DNA from: Antennarius striatus
Lineage: Eukaryota; Chordata; Actinopteri; Lophiiformes; Antennariidae
DNA length: 64,000 nucleotides
Assembly: GCF_040054535.1 (NCBI RefSeq)
Contig: NC_090782.1
Coordinates: forward strand, 22,936,001-23,000,000
Reading direction: 5' to 3'
The translations under genes were made by a program, and so were the position numbers. This document shows, piece by piece, positions 20,942 through 47,312 of this stretch. Under the pieces are notes generated by a model. The model ran no database searches and was not told where the DNA came from. It saw nothing but the letters and a program-made list of their open reading frames with translations. The stretch's first letter is position 1. Every line of letters begins with the position of its first letter.

Positions 20942-22878
20942 GTGCAAAAAAAATTGCACATTTTGTTTGCGTACGCAAAAAAAAAAGTGCAATTTATAGA
21001 ACCTCACCAAGATATTCCTTTTGGTGAGGTGAGTCGAGTTTCACACGACTTTCTCACACAGAACTTATTGTTTGGCTCCAGACACACTTACTGGTCGATA
21101 CTTTAGGAATTTGTAGGTGTGTGATTGTGTGTGTGTGAGATCCAAGACCCAATTAGCAAGCGCATGCACACACCATCTGTGTTGACCATGCACGTTTTGG
21201 TGTGTGCCCCTCGGCCTCTTCTCTGTACGCTAGATCATGTTGTCACAGATGATCACAGGTGATTCCCAGTGTGAGTCATGATCCGCTCTGCTTCTCTCTG
21301 CAGATGCTGAGTTCCATTCTGTTTGCAGCTGTGGGTGTTTTGGGGTCCGGTTACTCCGTCATAGTTTCTGCTGTGGCGATAAACCACGGCCCTCAGTGTG
21401 TGGTTTTCAGGAACCTCACATATGAGGGATGGGGCTATCCCTTCGCAAATGGGTGAGATACGTATTGTTTTGAAGAACTTGTTTTTTTATTGTAACCTAT
21501 GTTACCAATAATGCATTGATGAATGGGACCCCATTCTTTCTGTTGAAAAATACATTTCAGAACCTTGCAGGTGGATCAGCTTATTTCAAATTAAAATTTT
21601 GCTTGTCATCATTATTAAAATTGATCATAGAGCTCATCATCATTAGATTATTTTATTTTCTCTTAGCTCATCTCATCTTATTTTAGCTAAGCCTATCTTA
21701 CATTAGCTTATCCAACTTTATTTTAGACTATCTCAGTTTTGCGTAACTTAGCTTATCTTATTTTATTTCAGTTGATCTTCGTGTAGCTTATTTTATTTTA
21801 TCTTATCTCAGTTTGGTTTACCTTGGACTTGATTAGTTTATCTTAGTGTAGCATCACTTTGTTTGCTTTGGCATCAGACAGAGTGGAACCTGCAGCAGTT
21901 CCTGGAGCAGAAACAATCAAATAACCCTTCATATCACACCAGTGTGACGTTTATATAGTCTCATCTTAGTAGGGATGTGAATAAGTGACATTTAAAGCTG
22001 ACTCATTTCCCTACTTTTTATATTTTCACCCTGCTGCCAGTAATTATGCAAATCTAAACTAATTGTCTGTGACTTCTAACTCCATCAAGACCCCCATCAA
22101 GGGCAGAGATGTGAGTTGTAATGATCCTCTCATCTCACTCTCCGCAAAAAATTGAATTTAAAAAAAGCCTCAATAAATAACGAAGCAGCAATTTCCCAGC
22201 ATGTATGAACTTCTAATGAGGGTTTTCTCACGCATTCAAACTCTCAAAGTCAGCAAACAAAGGTTAGAGTCAAGATTATTTCCAAATGTCTTTTTCCAAG
22301 GTTAGGGAGGATAGCTGTCATTATTTATCTATTTAGTTTGGTTAAACAGATTTCAGCTGACATCTGTTGAAGAGGAGTCAGAAATGTGACAGACTGCTTT
22401 TATAATTAATAATTTATAATTAATTATAAGTAACAGATTGGCAATACCTTTGCTAAAGCATGACCGGTGCTAATGCTTGAACCAACCTGCTCGTTGTTGA
22501 TTTAAAGTGTCAACAGATTAAATAGTTGTCCTTTCCACCCTTTCAGTGACTACCTATCCAACACTGAGGACTGGACAAAGTGTATCGATCCAAAGGACGT
22601 AGTGTCCTGGCATCTCTCTCTGTTCTCCGTGCTGCTGGTCATGGGTTTAGTCCAGATGGCACTGTGTGCTGTGCAGGTGTTGAACGGCCTGCTGGGAGCT
22701 CTGTGTGGGGACTGCTGTGGCTGTTGTGGAGGGGTCTGTATCTAGTCTAAGCAGAAAGGACTTGTGCAACTGCTTGTATTGTTAGGACGAGTGTTAAAAA
22801 AAACAACAGAAATTCTGTATTTCGAGGAGAATGAATAAAACATTGTAATTTTTTTTTCAGAGTGATGGATCTGTCTGA
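19127..22878 (+). CDS. tm4sf4: Transmembrane 4 L6 family member 4 (TM4SF4/il-TMP), complete
   Basis: Exons: 19127-19297, 20012-20101, 21304-21452, 22547-22733, 22861-22878; 615 nt, 204 aa plus TGA (human is about 202). It is a four-pass plasma-membrane glycoprotein of the L6 family; in mammals TM4SF4 is expressed in liver, intestine and pancreas. Exon 1 gives MCSGGFAKCLGISLIPL and helix 1 with FFPGGKVV. Exon 2 (MIFPALVFLGLKNNDCCGCC) is almost identical to human TM4SF4. Exon 3 holds helix 3 and the glycosylation site NLT. Exon 4 holds WTKC, the fourth helix and CGDCCGCCGG. The short exon 5 ends SDGSV, like human DGPV. If the weak last donor is not used, exon 4 reads on to VCI and a TAG at 22743. 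The exon 2 acceptor sits only 20 bp after a long (TG)n tract. Confidence 0.95.
19876..19992 (+). repeat. (TG)n tract directly upstream of tm4sf4 exon 2
   Basis: About 58 TG units with a few GC variants near the end, finishing 19 bp before the exon 2 acceptor (exon starts 20012). The usual polypyrimidine tract is absent. UG repeats in this place are known binding sites for TDP-43 and CELF proteins. Confidence 0.95.
20911..20939. repeat. (AC)n microsatellite
   Basis: About 14 AC units in intron 2 of tm4sf4. Confidence 0.9.
21640..21850. repeat. Degenerate TTATC/TTAGC-rich tandem tract
   Basis: The stretch is built from variants of CTTATTTTA, CTTAGCTTA and ATCTCA over about 200 bp in intron 3 of tm4sf4. 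It looks like an old five-base (TTATY) simple repeat that has drifted. Confidence 0.65.
22834..22839 (+). terminator. tm4sf4: AATAAA inside the last intron of tm4sf4
   Basis: The signal lies 27 bp before exon 5 and about 90 bp after the read-through stop TAG at 22743-22745. It could terminate an alternative transcript ending in exon 4. Confidence 0.35.
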
Positions 22879-24299
22879 GCCCTCCCTGCAAGAGTCTGAA
22901 GACAACTTGTTTCCTGTATTTTTCTAAGGATGACAGCCGCCTCTTCCTTCATCCATATCTTTATGTTTCTGCATCAGAGCTCATTGATCATCTGACAATG
23001 TGTGTTGTATCTGAAACCACCGGTGAAATGACAGAGCTCATCGTCAAATTGTTTTCTTATTCTGTTAGCTAACATGTACGTTTCCTTTAATCAACACCAC
23101 ATGTTTGTGTTTTTCATTCAGCTAAATGTGTTTTTGTTTTGTCCATTCAGCCAAACTAATAAGTAAAAATCTTATTATCAATATATATGCTTTTAATATG
23201 TTTTTTCCACTCATACCCAAACAAATTTAGTAATTATTTCACAGAAATTGGTTCACTCTAGATGAAGTATTTCTGTTGCGTGACCGCCTCCTGCTGGTCA
23301 TTTTAGTGTTCAAGTGGGGCGGTTAGAGGTCATGGACATGAGATTAATGCAGTTCTGTATCAGGCTGAAATGTATTTACATTATTTTACTAAAATCTAAC
23401 ATATTGTATTTTAACAATGCTCACAACTATTGTGTTATAATATCTTGATGTTTTTGTTGTATTATTCACCAAGTATGACATTTTTTTCGCCTTTTTCACA
23501 ATATATCTTCCTCTAAGTCTGAGTGTCTGACATGACGTCATTGGTTTTGTAAAGACTTCATATCAATGTTTAGTTGGATGTTGCAGCTTTATCGAGTCAA
23601 GGTCGCCAAAAATCATTGGGTTAATTGACCCATCAGCAGTCAGTAGGTCACATACACAACCCAATCCGGTTTTATCCAATAGCTTTGTAAATGTGCTAGA
23701 GTCCACAAAATTTCATTGGTAGAAAAAAAATCTAAACTAAGGATGGTTTTGATCCAGCAGTCATCTTAAGAAAATGCCAGCACTGATTTAAAACATCGGA
23801 AAAAGTAACCAAGTATAGCATAAGTGTCAGCAAACAATGCTGGGTTACACATGCTGGGTTAAAAAAATGTTTAATGTGTGCAGAAAAAGTAAACTGATAC
23901 CAGACCATTCCCTAATCTTGAGGGAGGTAATCCAATAAATACTGTGTTTGAAACCCCTGAGTGATATGTATCAGGATAAACAGCAAAAAACATTTGACAA
24001 ATCAACATCAAAGTATTTGTTTGTCTCTCTCAGTGCTTTACAATTATCTGTTATTTTCCTATGGACAGGATTTCCATCTTTGTGACTCATGATGCAACTA
24101 GAATGTCAAGAATGTTAATTATAAAGCATAGATTTTAATTTATGTAAATATAAAGTGACTTGAGATGCTATCTGTATGGAGTTGTGAGCTTGGATTTGTG
24201 ATTAAAAAAGTGAATGATGCTGATTCGGAGGAAGACAACTATTGTGAGGTTGGTACAAACAAAACCTGTTTTTATTTAGACGTGGTACGCTTAAGTGGA
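22879..24299 (+). other. 3' UTR and downstream flank of tm4sf4
   Basis: There is no coding exon. The first several hundred bases are probably the tm4sf4 3' UTR; I cannot pick out its end. The rest is AT-rich with no structure I recognise. Confidence 0.4.
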
Positions 24300-24520
24300 A
24301 CTTGGTTCAAAGACGCCGTGTGACGAACACGGAAGAATTATGCCGCGTACCGGTGTTTCCGCTCTTATGTCCGTCACTTATTTTGTGACCCCCGGGGACA
24401 AACTCAGACAATGGGATGTTTAACTTGAAATAAAGATAAATAGTCGTGTCTGTGGTTCGGGAAATTGTTCTTGTATCGTAGCTAAGGACTGAAAGTGTCT
24501 TCATATGTGAGAAGTAAGTC
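24300..24520 (+). promoter_or_regulatory. tmem69: Probable promoter and 5' UTR exon of tmem69
   Basis: A CpG-richer island stands out from AT-rich flanks. It contains CACGGAAG (ETS-like), GCCGCGTACCGG and TCCGCTCTT, as in TATA-less housekeeping promoters. A donor-like GAGAA|GTAAGT lies near 24515, and the first coding exon starts exactly at an acceptor (CCCTTAG|ATG), so an upstream non-coding exon is required. Inference. Confidence 0.45.
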
Positions 24521-24959
24521 TGTTGTCACTTTAACTAGTTGAACGTGAGCGTTTACTCATACATTTATCCTGATTAGCTATGTTGTGAATGGGTGTGAAA
24601 TGTGCGTCTTGGACTGACTGAAGCAAACATTGTCTACTTCGTGTAGTAAATTTCTTATCGTATTTTGTATTTTTATACACATTTCACAGATCCTATGTAT
24701 TGTTATTGACATTTGAGAATAGCATTTGATTCAACAAACATGACGCTTGGGGTTTGGGAAACAGTTATGGAGTTCATTATTTTCTTAAAATGGGTATAAA
24801 TCAGATGATATTAAAGTAATCAGTAGTTTTAATTTGACTGCATACTTTTTCAAAAGTGAGTTATGGGTGAGGGATAAGATTGCCGTGTTAGCTTTTGACG
24901 TGTGTTTATGTGATTTCTGCTCTTAAGGTCTGACGTACTGTATTTTATCTTTCCCTTAG

Positions 24960-25854
24960 ATGCTTTCTGTTATTTTTAAACGAAGCACCTTTGGTGCCCA
25001 TAAGGTAACACCTCTAAAATCTATTTACCTTATACTGATATGAAAACTAGAAATGGTTTTAATTGTTCAATGGTTGTCTTCAGGTGTTGCATTATGCTGG
25101 TACTCCACAAAGATGCTGGACATCAGTTCTGACCAGAGCTTCTTGTGGTGAATCCAGCTGGGCCTCAACAACAGGACGGTCATTTACAGACGGTGACAGC
25201 GGTCGAGGAAAACGTCCGACTGCCCTCGGATTTGAGAGGAGGTTCTTCCAGAAGACCCAGACTCATGCAGCTCCTTTTTTTGTGACGAATCAACATTTCC
25301 ACTCCACTGCTGTTAAACTGAAGAAGAGGGCGCTGCCCGAACCTCCTCCCAGAAACCTGGATCTGCTGCGCTATGACATGAAGGATTTGTGGAAAGGTCC
25401 TAAACCTGCCCTGTACCTGGGGTTTGCAGGTCTTTTGCCCTTTGTGGTTCCGACTCTGTTCATGTTAATGAGCGAGATCTACTGTCCAGAGCTGGCTTAT
25501 GCTCAGTTAGCATACGGCGCCTCTATCATTTCCTTCCTGGGTGGATCTCGATGGGGATTTGCGCTTCCTGAGAGCAGCCCTGCTAAACCAGACTGGATCA
25601 ACCTGACCAACAGTGTGGTTTGCCCCCTGTTTGCCTGGATAGCCATTCAAATGAACAGCATCATTCTTCCTGCTTTTATCACGGTTATCGTGGGCCTTGG
25701 GATCTCATTACATTATGATTTATCTCTCCTGCCCACTTACCCCAGCTGGTTCAAAGCCCTGCGCGCCATTCTCACCATCGTGGCTGTTGTATCTCTTATT
25801 GGTACTATCGTGGGCAAAGAATTTTACCCAGAAAAAAATATTTTCTTTAAGTAG
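24960..25854 (+). CDS. tmem69: Transmembrane protein 69 (TMEM69, DUF3429 family)
   Basis: Two coding exons, 24960-25004 and 25084-25854, give 271 aa. The short first exon (MLSVIFKRSTFGAHK) joins the long second exon in phase 0, and its hydrophobic/basic start resembles human TMEM69. A second ATG at 25063 lies inside the intron and is not the start. The N-terminal 100 residues are basic and poorly conserved, as for a mitochondrial targeting region. From about residue 115 there are five hydrophobic segments with the family hallmarks KPALYLGFAGLLPF, YGASIISFLGGSRWGFALPE and LLPTYPSWFKALR. The family is predicted to be mitochondrial multi-pass; its function is unknown to me. The gene is convergent with slc25a24. 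Confidence 0.95.
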
Positions 25855-26103
25855 TATAAAATATTTGATAGTATAAAACTTATCATGAATTTATTTCAAG
25901 GCTTCTCTTGATATCAAACATCAGTGCATTCAGTGTTTCCTTTTCATGTTTTTCTAAAGTCGTCAGGATCTCACATCGATTTGTCACTGAACTATATCTG
26001 TAATTATTTGAAATGAAATGTGGAAAACTTAAATATTTACATTTCCAGTTTGAGTAGCCAAATCAGACATTTTCAAATTCCTCACATCAAAAAAACAAAA
26101 TAA

Positions 26104-26109
26104 AATAAA
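26104..26109 (+). terminator. tmem69: Candidate poly(A) signal of tmem69
   Basis: AATAAA about 250 bases after the stop codon, in an A-rich stretch. Confidence 0.45.
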
Positions 26110-26417
26110 GTAAAAATGAGAAAACTAAGTCTTGTCCAATGAATTCTTCTTTTTCTGGCAATATATTTAATCACCAGAACAAAAATAATTCAATACAATT
26201 AATTACCGAAGCTACTGTAGCTTCATCCTTTTATAAGGCTAAGATCAGAACGCTTAAGTATTACATAAGATCTGAAGTGGAGTAATCTGTACTTAGAGTC
26301 AGAGATCGAGGCTTGAGATCACAACTTGGTCATTACTGGACAAACACCAAATTAAATCAAGTATATTTCAACTACAATAAGATGGTAATCAAAACAATCA
26401 TTTTATATCCAAATGTT

Positions 26418-26423
26418 TTTATT
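26418..26423 (-). terminator. slc25a24: Candidate poly(A) signal of slc25a24
   Basis: The minus strand reads AATAAA, giving a 3' UTR of roughly 890 bases after the stop at 27307-27309. Together with the tmem69 signal at 26104, this defines a tail-to-tail pair whose ends are about 300 bp apart. Confidence 0.45.
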
Positions 26424-27306
26424 AATATAAACACCAGTATCTAATAGTGAAAAGAAAGGCGAGAAAAAAAGAAGTGGAGATATCGAAGTAAGGCACAATT
26501 CTCCATCAAACCCACTGAAAAATTTCAATGACATCCAAAATAAATCAGAGCTCCAACAAACCAGAAACTGAATCACCAAAGATTAAACAGTACAGTATTG
26601 CACTTCAGACTTCTGTCTCACATTTCTCAGTGAAAAGCACCCCACTTGTGACATCTTGAAAGTATTCTGGAAGACGATGTAAAGCTAGATGAGTGTCTCT
26701 AACAGAATGAAAAGTGAATTAATTTTTTTTTCTGCTTCCTTTTGATGTAAAGATAATTCCTCTTCAGCAAGTTTGTTTTTGGATTAGTGCTTCATGAGGT
26801 GCCTTTTGGTCAAACAGAGGAACGTGTGATATCACAGGATCCATACATACATGTCTTTTCTACCCAAAGAGACAAAGATAAGAAGTAAAATGTAGTGAAA
26901 ACAAGATGAACCTCTAACCAGAGCCTTTGGTTTTCAAGTACTTAATATCCACTTGGTAATTAAACTGAAAGTCAGCTGACCCAAACCAGACTGTGAGAGT
27001 GAACTTCCATCCGTGGGATCATATTTTAAAAAAATACAGCTGTAAACACTGCAGAAGTCGTATGAAACATTGATATCTTTTTTTAAGTGCTGCAGGATTT
27101 CGCAAACATTTGTTTTTGTAATTAGGATTCAATATTTTGATCAATTTCCTGCCATTATTTTCAAAAACTCCTACAGTGCTTACTTCTGCAGCAGTATGAG
27201 GTTGGACTGTGGTGACCTACAGGTAATGAGTTCTTTATCTTTTGTCATTACATAACAAAATGCTGAGATTGTCTTCCACTCATACTATCACAGAGGACTC
27301 TGCTGT

Positions 27307-34998
<7,692 letters not shown>

Positions 34999-36639
34999 GT
35001 TGATCCGTCTGTGGATTGAAGAACAAAACTGCACAAGAGACGCAAGCCCAATTCCTGCGGTTTGCTCTTCTGGGTTGAAGCGGTGGGGTAAGTCCTGTCT
35101 GATTTCAAGTGGATTTCCGCAGTGCAGCGTGGAAAAGTCGTAGAAAAGTCGTCATAAGTCGGCGCAGTTGTCTGGAATCCTGAATGTTGGGGGTAGAGCT
35201 TATTTATGGGTGTTTGCGGATGAGGTACTGCAGGCTGTCAGGGGCGTTCAGCAGGGCGGAGAGTCGGTTTGGTTCGCCTGAGAGGACCTCCTCTTTGACT
35301 GCACACTGTTCTGACACACCCTTCGGCAAGAACAACACACCCAGTATATTATATCAAAGCCTGTTTGTCTGTGTCAGAGCTGGAGTTTGTACATCTCCTG
35401 GTTTTCTGTCTACTGTGTGCTGCGCTCTTATTGTAGTGGTCTTGTGCTGTAGCTTTACTACGTGTGCGTAAATACGCACGTACAGACACAAGTAGCTCTG
35501 CGGACAGGCTGATTCAGTTCGGTGAGTCATACCCACAAGAATCTGCAGCTGCTCAGAGCATTTTTATCCCAAAACATTTTAATTAACTTAGATCTGAGGG
35601 CGGAGATAGAGAGACTGGTCTAACAAAAAGGGACTCGATGCGCCATAGTTAAAGGAAGTCTGTAAACCTCGTGACGAACCCATGTTGTGCACTGCAGATG
35701 TTTAATCAAAAAGTGCCTGAACAAAGTTTTTATTATTCTGTTTACTGTTAATTCAATATTTATGAATACTGTATATTATACAACTCATTCGCTGGTTGTG
35801 CAGGATAATACAAACACTGGGCGTGAAATGGAAGAATCACATACAAACCTGTAGTACTATATTTGTGCCACGTGGTGGCGACAAACGTTACATAACAACA
35901 GCTGGTTTCACTTTGTTGTCGTTATCTGTCCAATCGGAGCTGCTGTTCTACTGGAACACCAGGGGGCGATGGTGAGCAGAGGCGGGTGCTTGAATAGCCG
36001 TCAATGTAGCGTGTATTGTTACAGTATATCCGTTTTGTAAGTATTTGAAAATAAGATATAAATAAAGCGTTCCAAAATAAATCTTGTGTCTTATTTCAAC
36101 GGACATTCATGTTAAAAATTAGTCATCATGTCATCTGTTGGTTTTACATTTCTAAATTTAATACGTTTTTAAAACTGAATTCAGAAATAAATTTAAAGTT
36201 ACATCTAATTTAACAAACTGCAGCATTGTATTTAGTATGTGTAGCAGACATTTTCCCTTCATAGAAAAAATTATGTTGAATTGTTTAAATGCTTGTTAAC
36301 ATGCTACTATGATGTATACTTAAAATACTGAGTGGAGGTTGTCATTATGAGAAATGGCACATTTCATAATTATAGCTTGTACATCCCATCAATTGGCAAA
36401 AGATAGTTTGTTTTTTATCCCCTGAAAAGTTGACCATTTGTTAAGCAAATGTAATATATTACCTAAATAGCTAAACCTGTCTACAATTATGAAGTAAGTA
36501 TGGATTTATGTTTTTGTTAGAAAATTGAAAATTTAAAAATGTTTGTCCACTGAATACTATAACAGTCCACATAGAGTAAGTATAAAACCGCTTTATTGGA
36601 ATTGGATAGTATTATAGTAAGTGTAGTATTTTGTTAACA
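34999..36639. other. Head-to-head intergenic region of slc25a24 and fam102b
   Basis: There is no coding exon. On the minus strand a TATA-like CATAAATAAG lies at about 35198-35207, roughly 200 bp upstream of the slc25a24 ATG, and could be its promoter. From 35700 to 36600 the sequence is AT-rich and featureless to me. Confidence 0.4.
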
Positions 36640-37100
36640 ACATTCTTCTTCTCCTTTCGGCTTCTCCCTTCAGGGGTCGCCACAGCGAATCAGTTGCCTC
36701 CATCTAACCCTGTCTTCTGCATCCTCTTCTCTCACACCAACTACCTTCATGTCCTCTTTCACTACATACATAAATCTCCTCTTTGGTCTTCCTCTAGGCC
36801 TCCTGCCTGGCAGTTCAAAACTCAGCATCCTTCTACCAATATATTCACTATCTCTCCTCTGGACATGTCCAAACCATCTCAGTCTGGCCTCTCTGACTCT
36901 ATCTCCAAAACCTCTAACATGTGCTGTCCCTCTGATGTACTCATTCCTGATCCTATCCTTCCTGGTCACTCCCAGAGAGAACCTCAGCATCTTCATCTCT
37001 GCTACCTCCAGCTCTGTCTCCTGTCTTTTCCTCAGTGACACTGTCTCTAGACCAAACAACATCGCTGGTCTCTCCAGTTTTGTACACCTACATTTTTTAA
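36640..37100 (-). mobile_element. RTE-type LINE, 5'-truncated 3' end
   Basis: The minus strand translates to the C-terminal region of an RTE-like reverse transcriptase polyprotein. Visible motifs include FGLETVSLRKRQE, LEVAEMKMLRFSLGVTRKD, RIRNEYIRGTAHV, ARLRWFGHVQRR, LPGRRPRGRPKRRF and WRQLIRCGDP. It then runs into a non-coding end rich in GAAGAAGAA near 36640, the usual short simple-repeat tail. About 135 codons remain open, so the copy is fairly young. The open frame on the plus strand over the same bases is its antisense shadow. Homology on the 5' side stops near 37090, where the reading frame also shifts. Confidence 0.88.
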
Positions 37101-37356
37101 ACAACATTCATGATTACAAAACCATGATACAATATCAGGATAGATATATTGTATATTGATGAAAAAATTGCTGTGAAATTAGAGGTATTTCCAGGTATAT
37201 CTAGCAGTTTCCAATTTGGACTCGTATTTTGAAAATCTAAACAGGAAGTGCTAATCCATTATAACTTCCGTTATTTTCACAATGGATTCATATTACCGGC
37301 GGACGCACCATCCTCCCACAACAGAAGCCTGACTCAACGACACAATGGGGCTGTAA

Positions 37357-44437
<7,081 letters not shown>

Positions 44438-46356
44438 ACCTGCAGCCTGCTGCTTCCAAAAACAAAATAACCACATTTCAAATCTACTGTTCTGCAGCTC
44501 CAGCCTCGATGATCAGCACCCTGTTCTTCCTTATCGCACAACACAGTTGGCCAGACAACAGCGCCATCCTGTGTTCATATCTAACACTCAGCAGCTCTGT
44601 GGTTTTAAATAAGTGTCATGCAGCATCTGTGCAGAAATATATATTGTATATATTTAAATATAGATGCGAGTCAGGAGTATCAACCAGAATATTCAAAACA
44701 TCGATTTTAAGTAGCTGAAACTGTCACTGCTCGTCTTTTTGAAGTTAACGCTCGTGTTAAACGGTTAGGAATAGAAGCCATCACCTCTGAAACCCACACC
44801 GAAGAGGAGTAAGAAAAGCCTTTTCAATACATTCCTCTTTATTTTTGTATCTCCTCTTCTATCTGGACATTGTGTTCGCAGAGAAGCTGCCACGAAACGT
44901 GTTGTTGCAAGCACGGACAGCCCGTCGTTGTTTTTGACGGTGACAATATTTCACTGTAGCCGAGGCATCGGATGTGATACATGAACATGGATGTGTGAAT
45001 GGGTGCGTCTGCTATGATGAAGGACGGCTTCTGTTGACAGCATTAGTCATCTTCATGGAGGAGTGGATGCACGCGATATAGAATCTGTTGTACCAGTATC
45101 GTAGAAGACATACCAATCAGTCTACTCGCATATCAGAGATTGGTTCTTAAACTCACCACTGGGGGTTGTTTAAGAAATTCCTGCAGGAATTATCCGCTTT
45201 TCAAAGGCGCAACACATCCATTTTCTTGTAAATTGAGCAGGTTACCGTAAACCGACATTTAACTCTCGTCAGATTTGTAGTCCGTCAGCTTTTGTCAGGC
45301 TAAAGCTTGCCCATGAGATGCCTTACAAAAACTAACATTTACAGTTTTTTAAAAGTATTAACTGTTAGAATTTAAAAAAGAAAATGTCCATAGTGATGAA
45401 CTGGCAGCTTGGCAATTCTGTTTTGTTTCACATAAATGAAGCTGTGAGCGACCCCCCCCCCTTGCTGAGGCTAACTAGCTTAGCAGAGCTGAACTAAATC
45501 CCACTTTTAACTCAAGTCAAATGTCAAGAGTCAAGTTTTTATTATACATAGCAAAATAGTTAAAAATGAACTATAAACCCAAGATTATAAACACTAAAGT
45601 ATTTTCTTACCAGTTTACGTGTAGCTCTGTCCCTCCAGATTCAGTGTTATCAAAAGACCAAGTGCAGTTTCTTTTTTTAGGGGGGGTTAAAATGGTTAAT
45701 TAGATATTACATCAATATCTGCACAATCATCATCACCATCAGTGTTTATGTCAATGAAGACCCGTTCGTCCGCTTGCAGAACTCCATTTAGTTTCACGTT
45801 TTCCTCGTTCGATATCGTGCCATCTCTTAATTTGAATAGTTCCACAAGGAAGGAACTTTTGCGCTCGCCTTCCCAGCATGCAGGAAGTGACGTGGTTCCA
45901 TGTAAAGCAGGTATATCTGCACATCGTGCGTGAGAACGTGTTCTTGTTTTCATTTCCAGCATGATTTGAATGTCTCAAGACTCGTGGTTGAAAGATATCA
46001 TTGCTTTTGTTTCTCGTCACTGACGTTGTGCCATATTTTTGCAAAATATTTTATTGTTGAGGACCAAAAAAAAGTGTCCTCTCTCTAGTGTTACGTGTTT
46101 ATTTGTGGCTACCAAATAGCAACTGTTGGATGTTTTTTTTTTTTTGTTTTACCTGTAACACAGGTATGTTCATCTTGGTACCAAACATGTTGTTACAAAC
46201 ATGGTTTCTTCTCTTCTGTGAAGCTGTTGTCTACGTAAAACTATAAACTCTATTCTCCTGTAAAGTGATGTTCTGATACTGTACAGTGTTTCCTGTTGTA
46301 GACATATTTTTTGCTTCTTTAACACTTCATATGTGAACCTCGCACTGTTGAATAAA
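44438..46356 (+). other. fam102b: Probable long 3' UTR of fam102b
   Basis: About 1.9 kb without coding potential separates the stop codon from the first clear AATAAA (46351-46356). Short frames here have no family resemblance. A long UTR is usual for this gene family as I remember it, but the extent is inferred. Confidence 0.5.
46351..46356 (+). terminator. fam102b: Candidate poly(A) signal of fam102b
   Basis: AATAAA in the context GTTGAATAAAACAG. It lies only about 230 bp from the henmt1 stop on the opposite strand, so the two genes end tail to tail. Confidence 0.5.
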
Positions 46357-46584
46357 ACAGTTCAAATCCTTGCACATGTGTCGACTGCACCACAATCACA
46401 CTGTGAACATGTTTCAGAGCAGAACGGATCATTCATTGGAACAGAAATTCTTGTAGTGCCCAAAACAACAAAATGCAGAACATATTTTCAAAAGAGCAGC
46501 TTCAGAACTAAGTTGTCTCCAATGTAAACAATTTTTTTATGATTATTTTCCTGTGTAAAGTTGAAAAAAATCGTAACTTAGGGA

Positions 46585-47278
46585 CTAAATATTGGACTCC
46601 CAATCTTCATTTCTGTGGAGTGAGTTCTTGCTGGTGTCTGCAAATCCACTGTCCTCCAGAATATTCTGATCCTCCTCTTCAGTGTCTAAAAACACAAAGT
46701 AAGGATTGGTGTCACAAACACAGGAAACCGTTAACAAATTCAGAGCCTCTGCTCAATTAAAAGGATGCCAGTGACACTGGTGACATCTTCTGGGAAGCTG
46801 TGGTACTGCAAATGTACTGGAAATATTCCATCAATGACAAGAGTCCCACCTCACACGTTATTACAGTACCGTTGGCATTTCACACACTTGACAGAAGTAA
46901 AACCTCTCGTTAACATCACCTTGGACTTCCAGGAGCACAGCAGAAACATCCTGGTTCATCTTCACCTGAGGATCCCCCATCAGGAAGCGTCTCAGCTTAG
47001 TGGGACTTTCGCTCAGGGTTCTGATTCTGGTTGAACTGAACCACACGGAGCTCAGCGGCACAGACACACACCTACTGGCACAAACAAAAGATGACTTAAG
47101 ACAACTATGATGTCATGCTATGAATCTCAAGCAAAAACTGACACGTGACTTTTTACTGAAAACTTTCAGCTTAACTCGAGGAAACACACCTCTGCAGTTT
47201 ACAAGACTCTTCCTCATCCTCTCCTTCCAGACCCACTGCCACGTATTTTATCTCAGGATCACAAGCTGCTGTCAGGGA

Positions 47279-47312
<34 letters not shown>

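Noticed and set aside
25063-25083. ATG at 25063 as the tmem69 start
   Set aside because: It lies before the acceptor at 25083; the spliced start at 24960 gives the family-like N-terminus.
36631-37159. Two long plus-strand frames of about 135 codons
   Set aside because: They are the antisense of the RTE LINE remnant on the minus strand.
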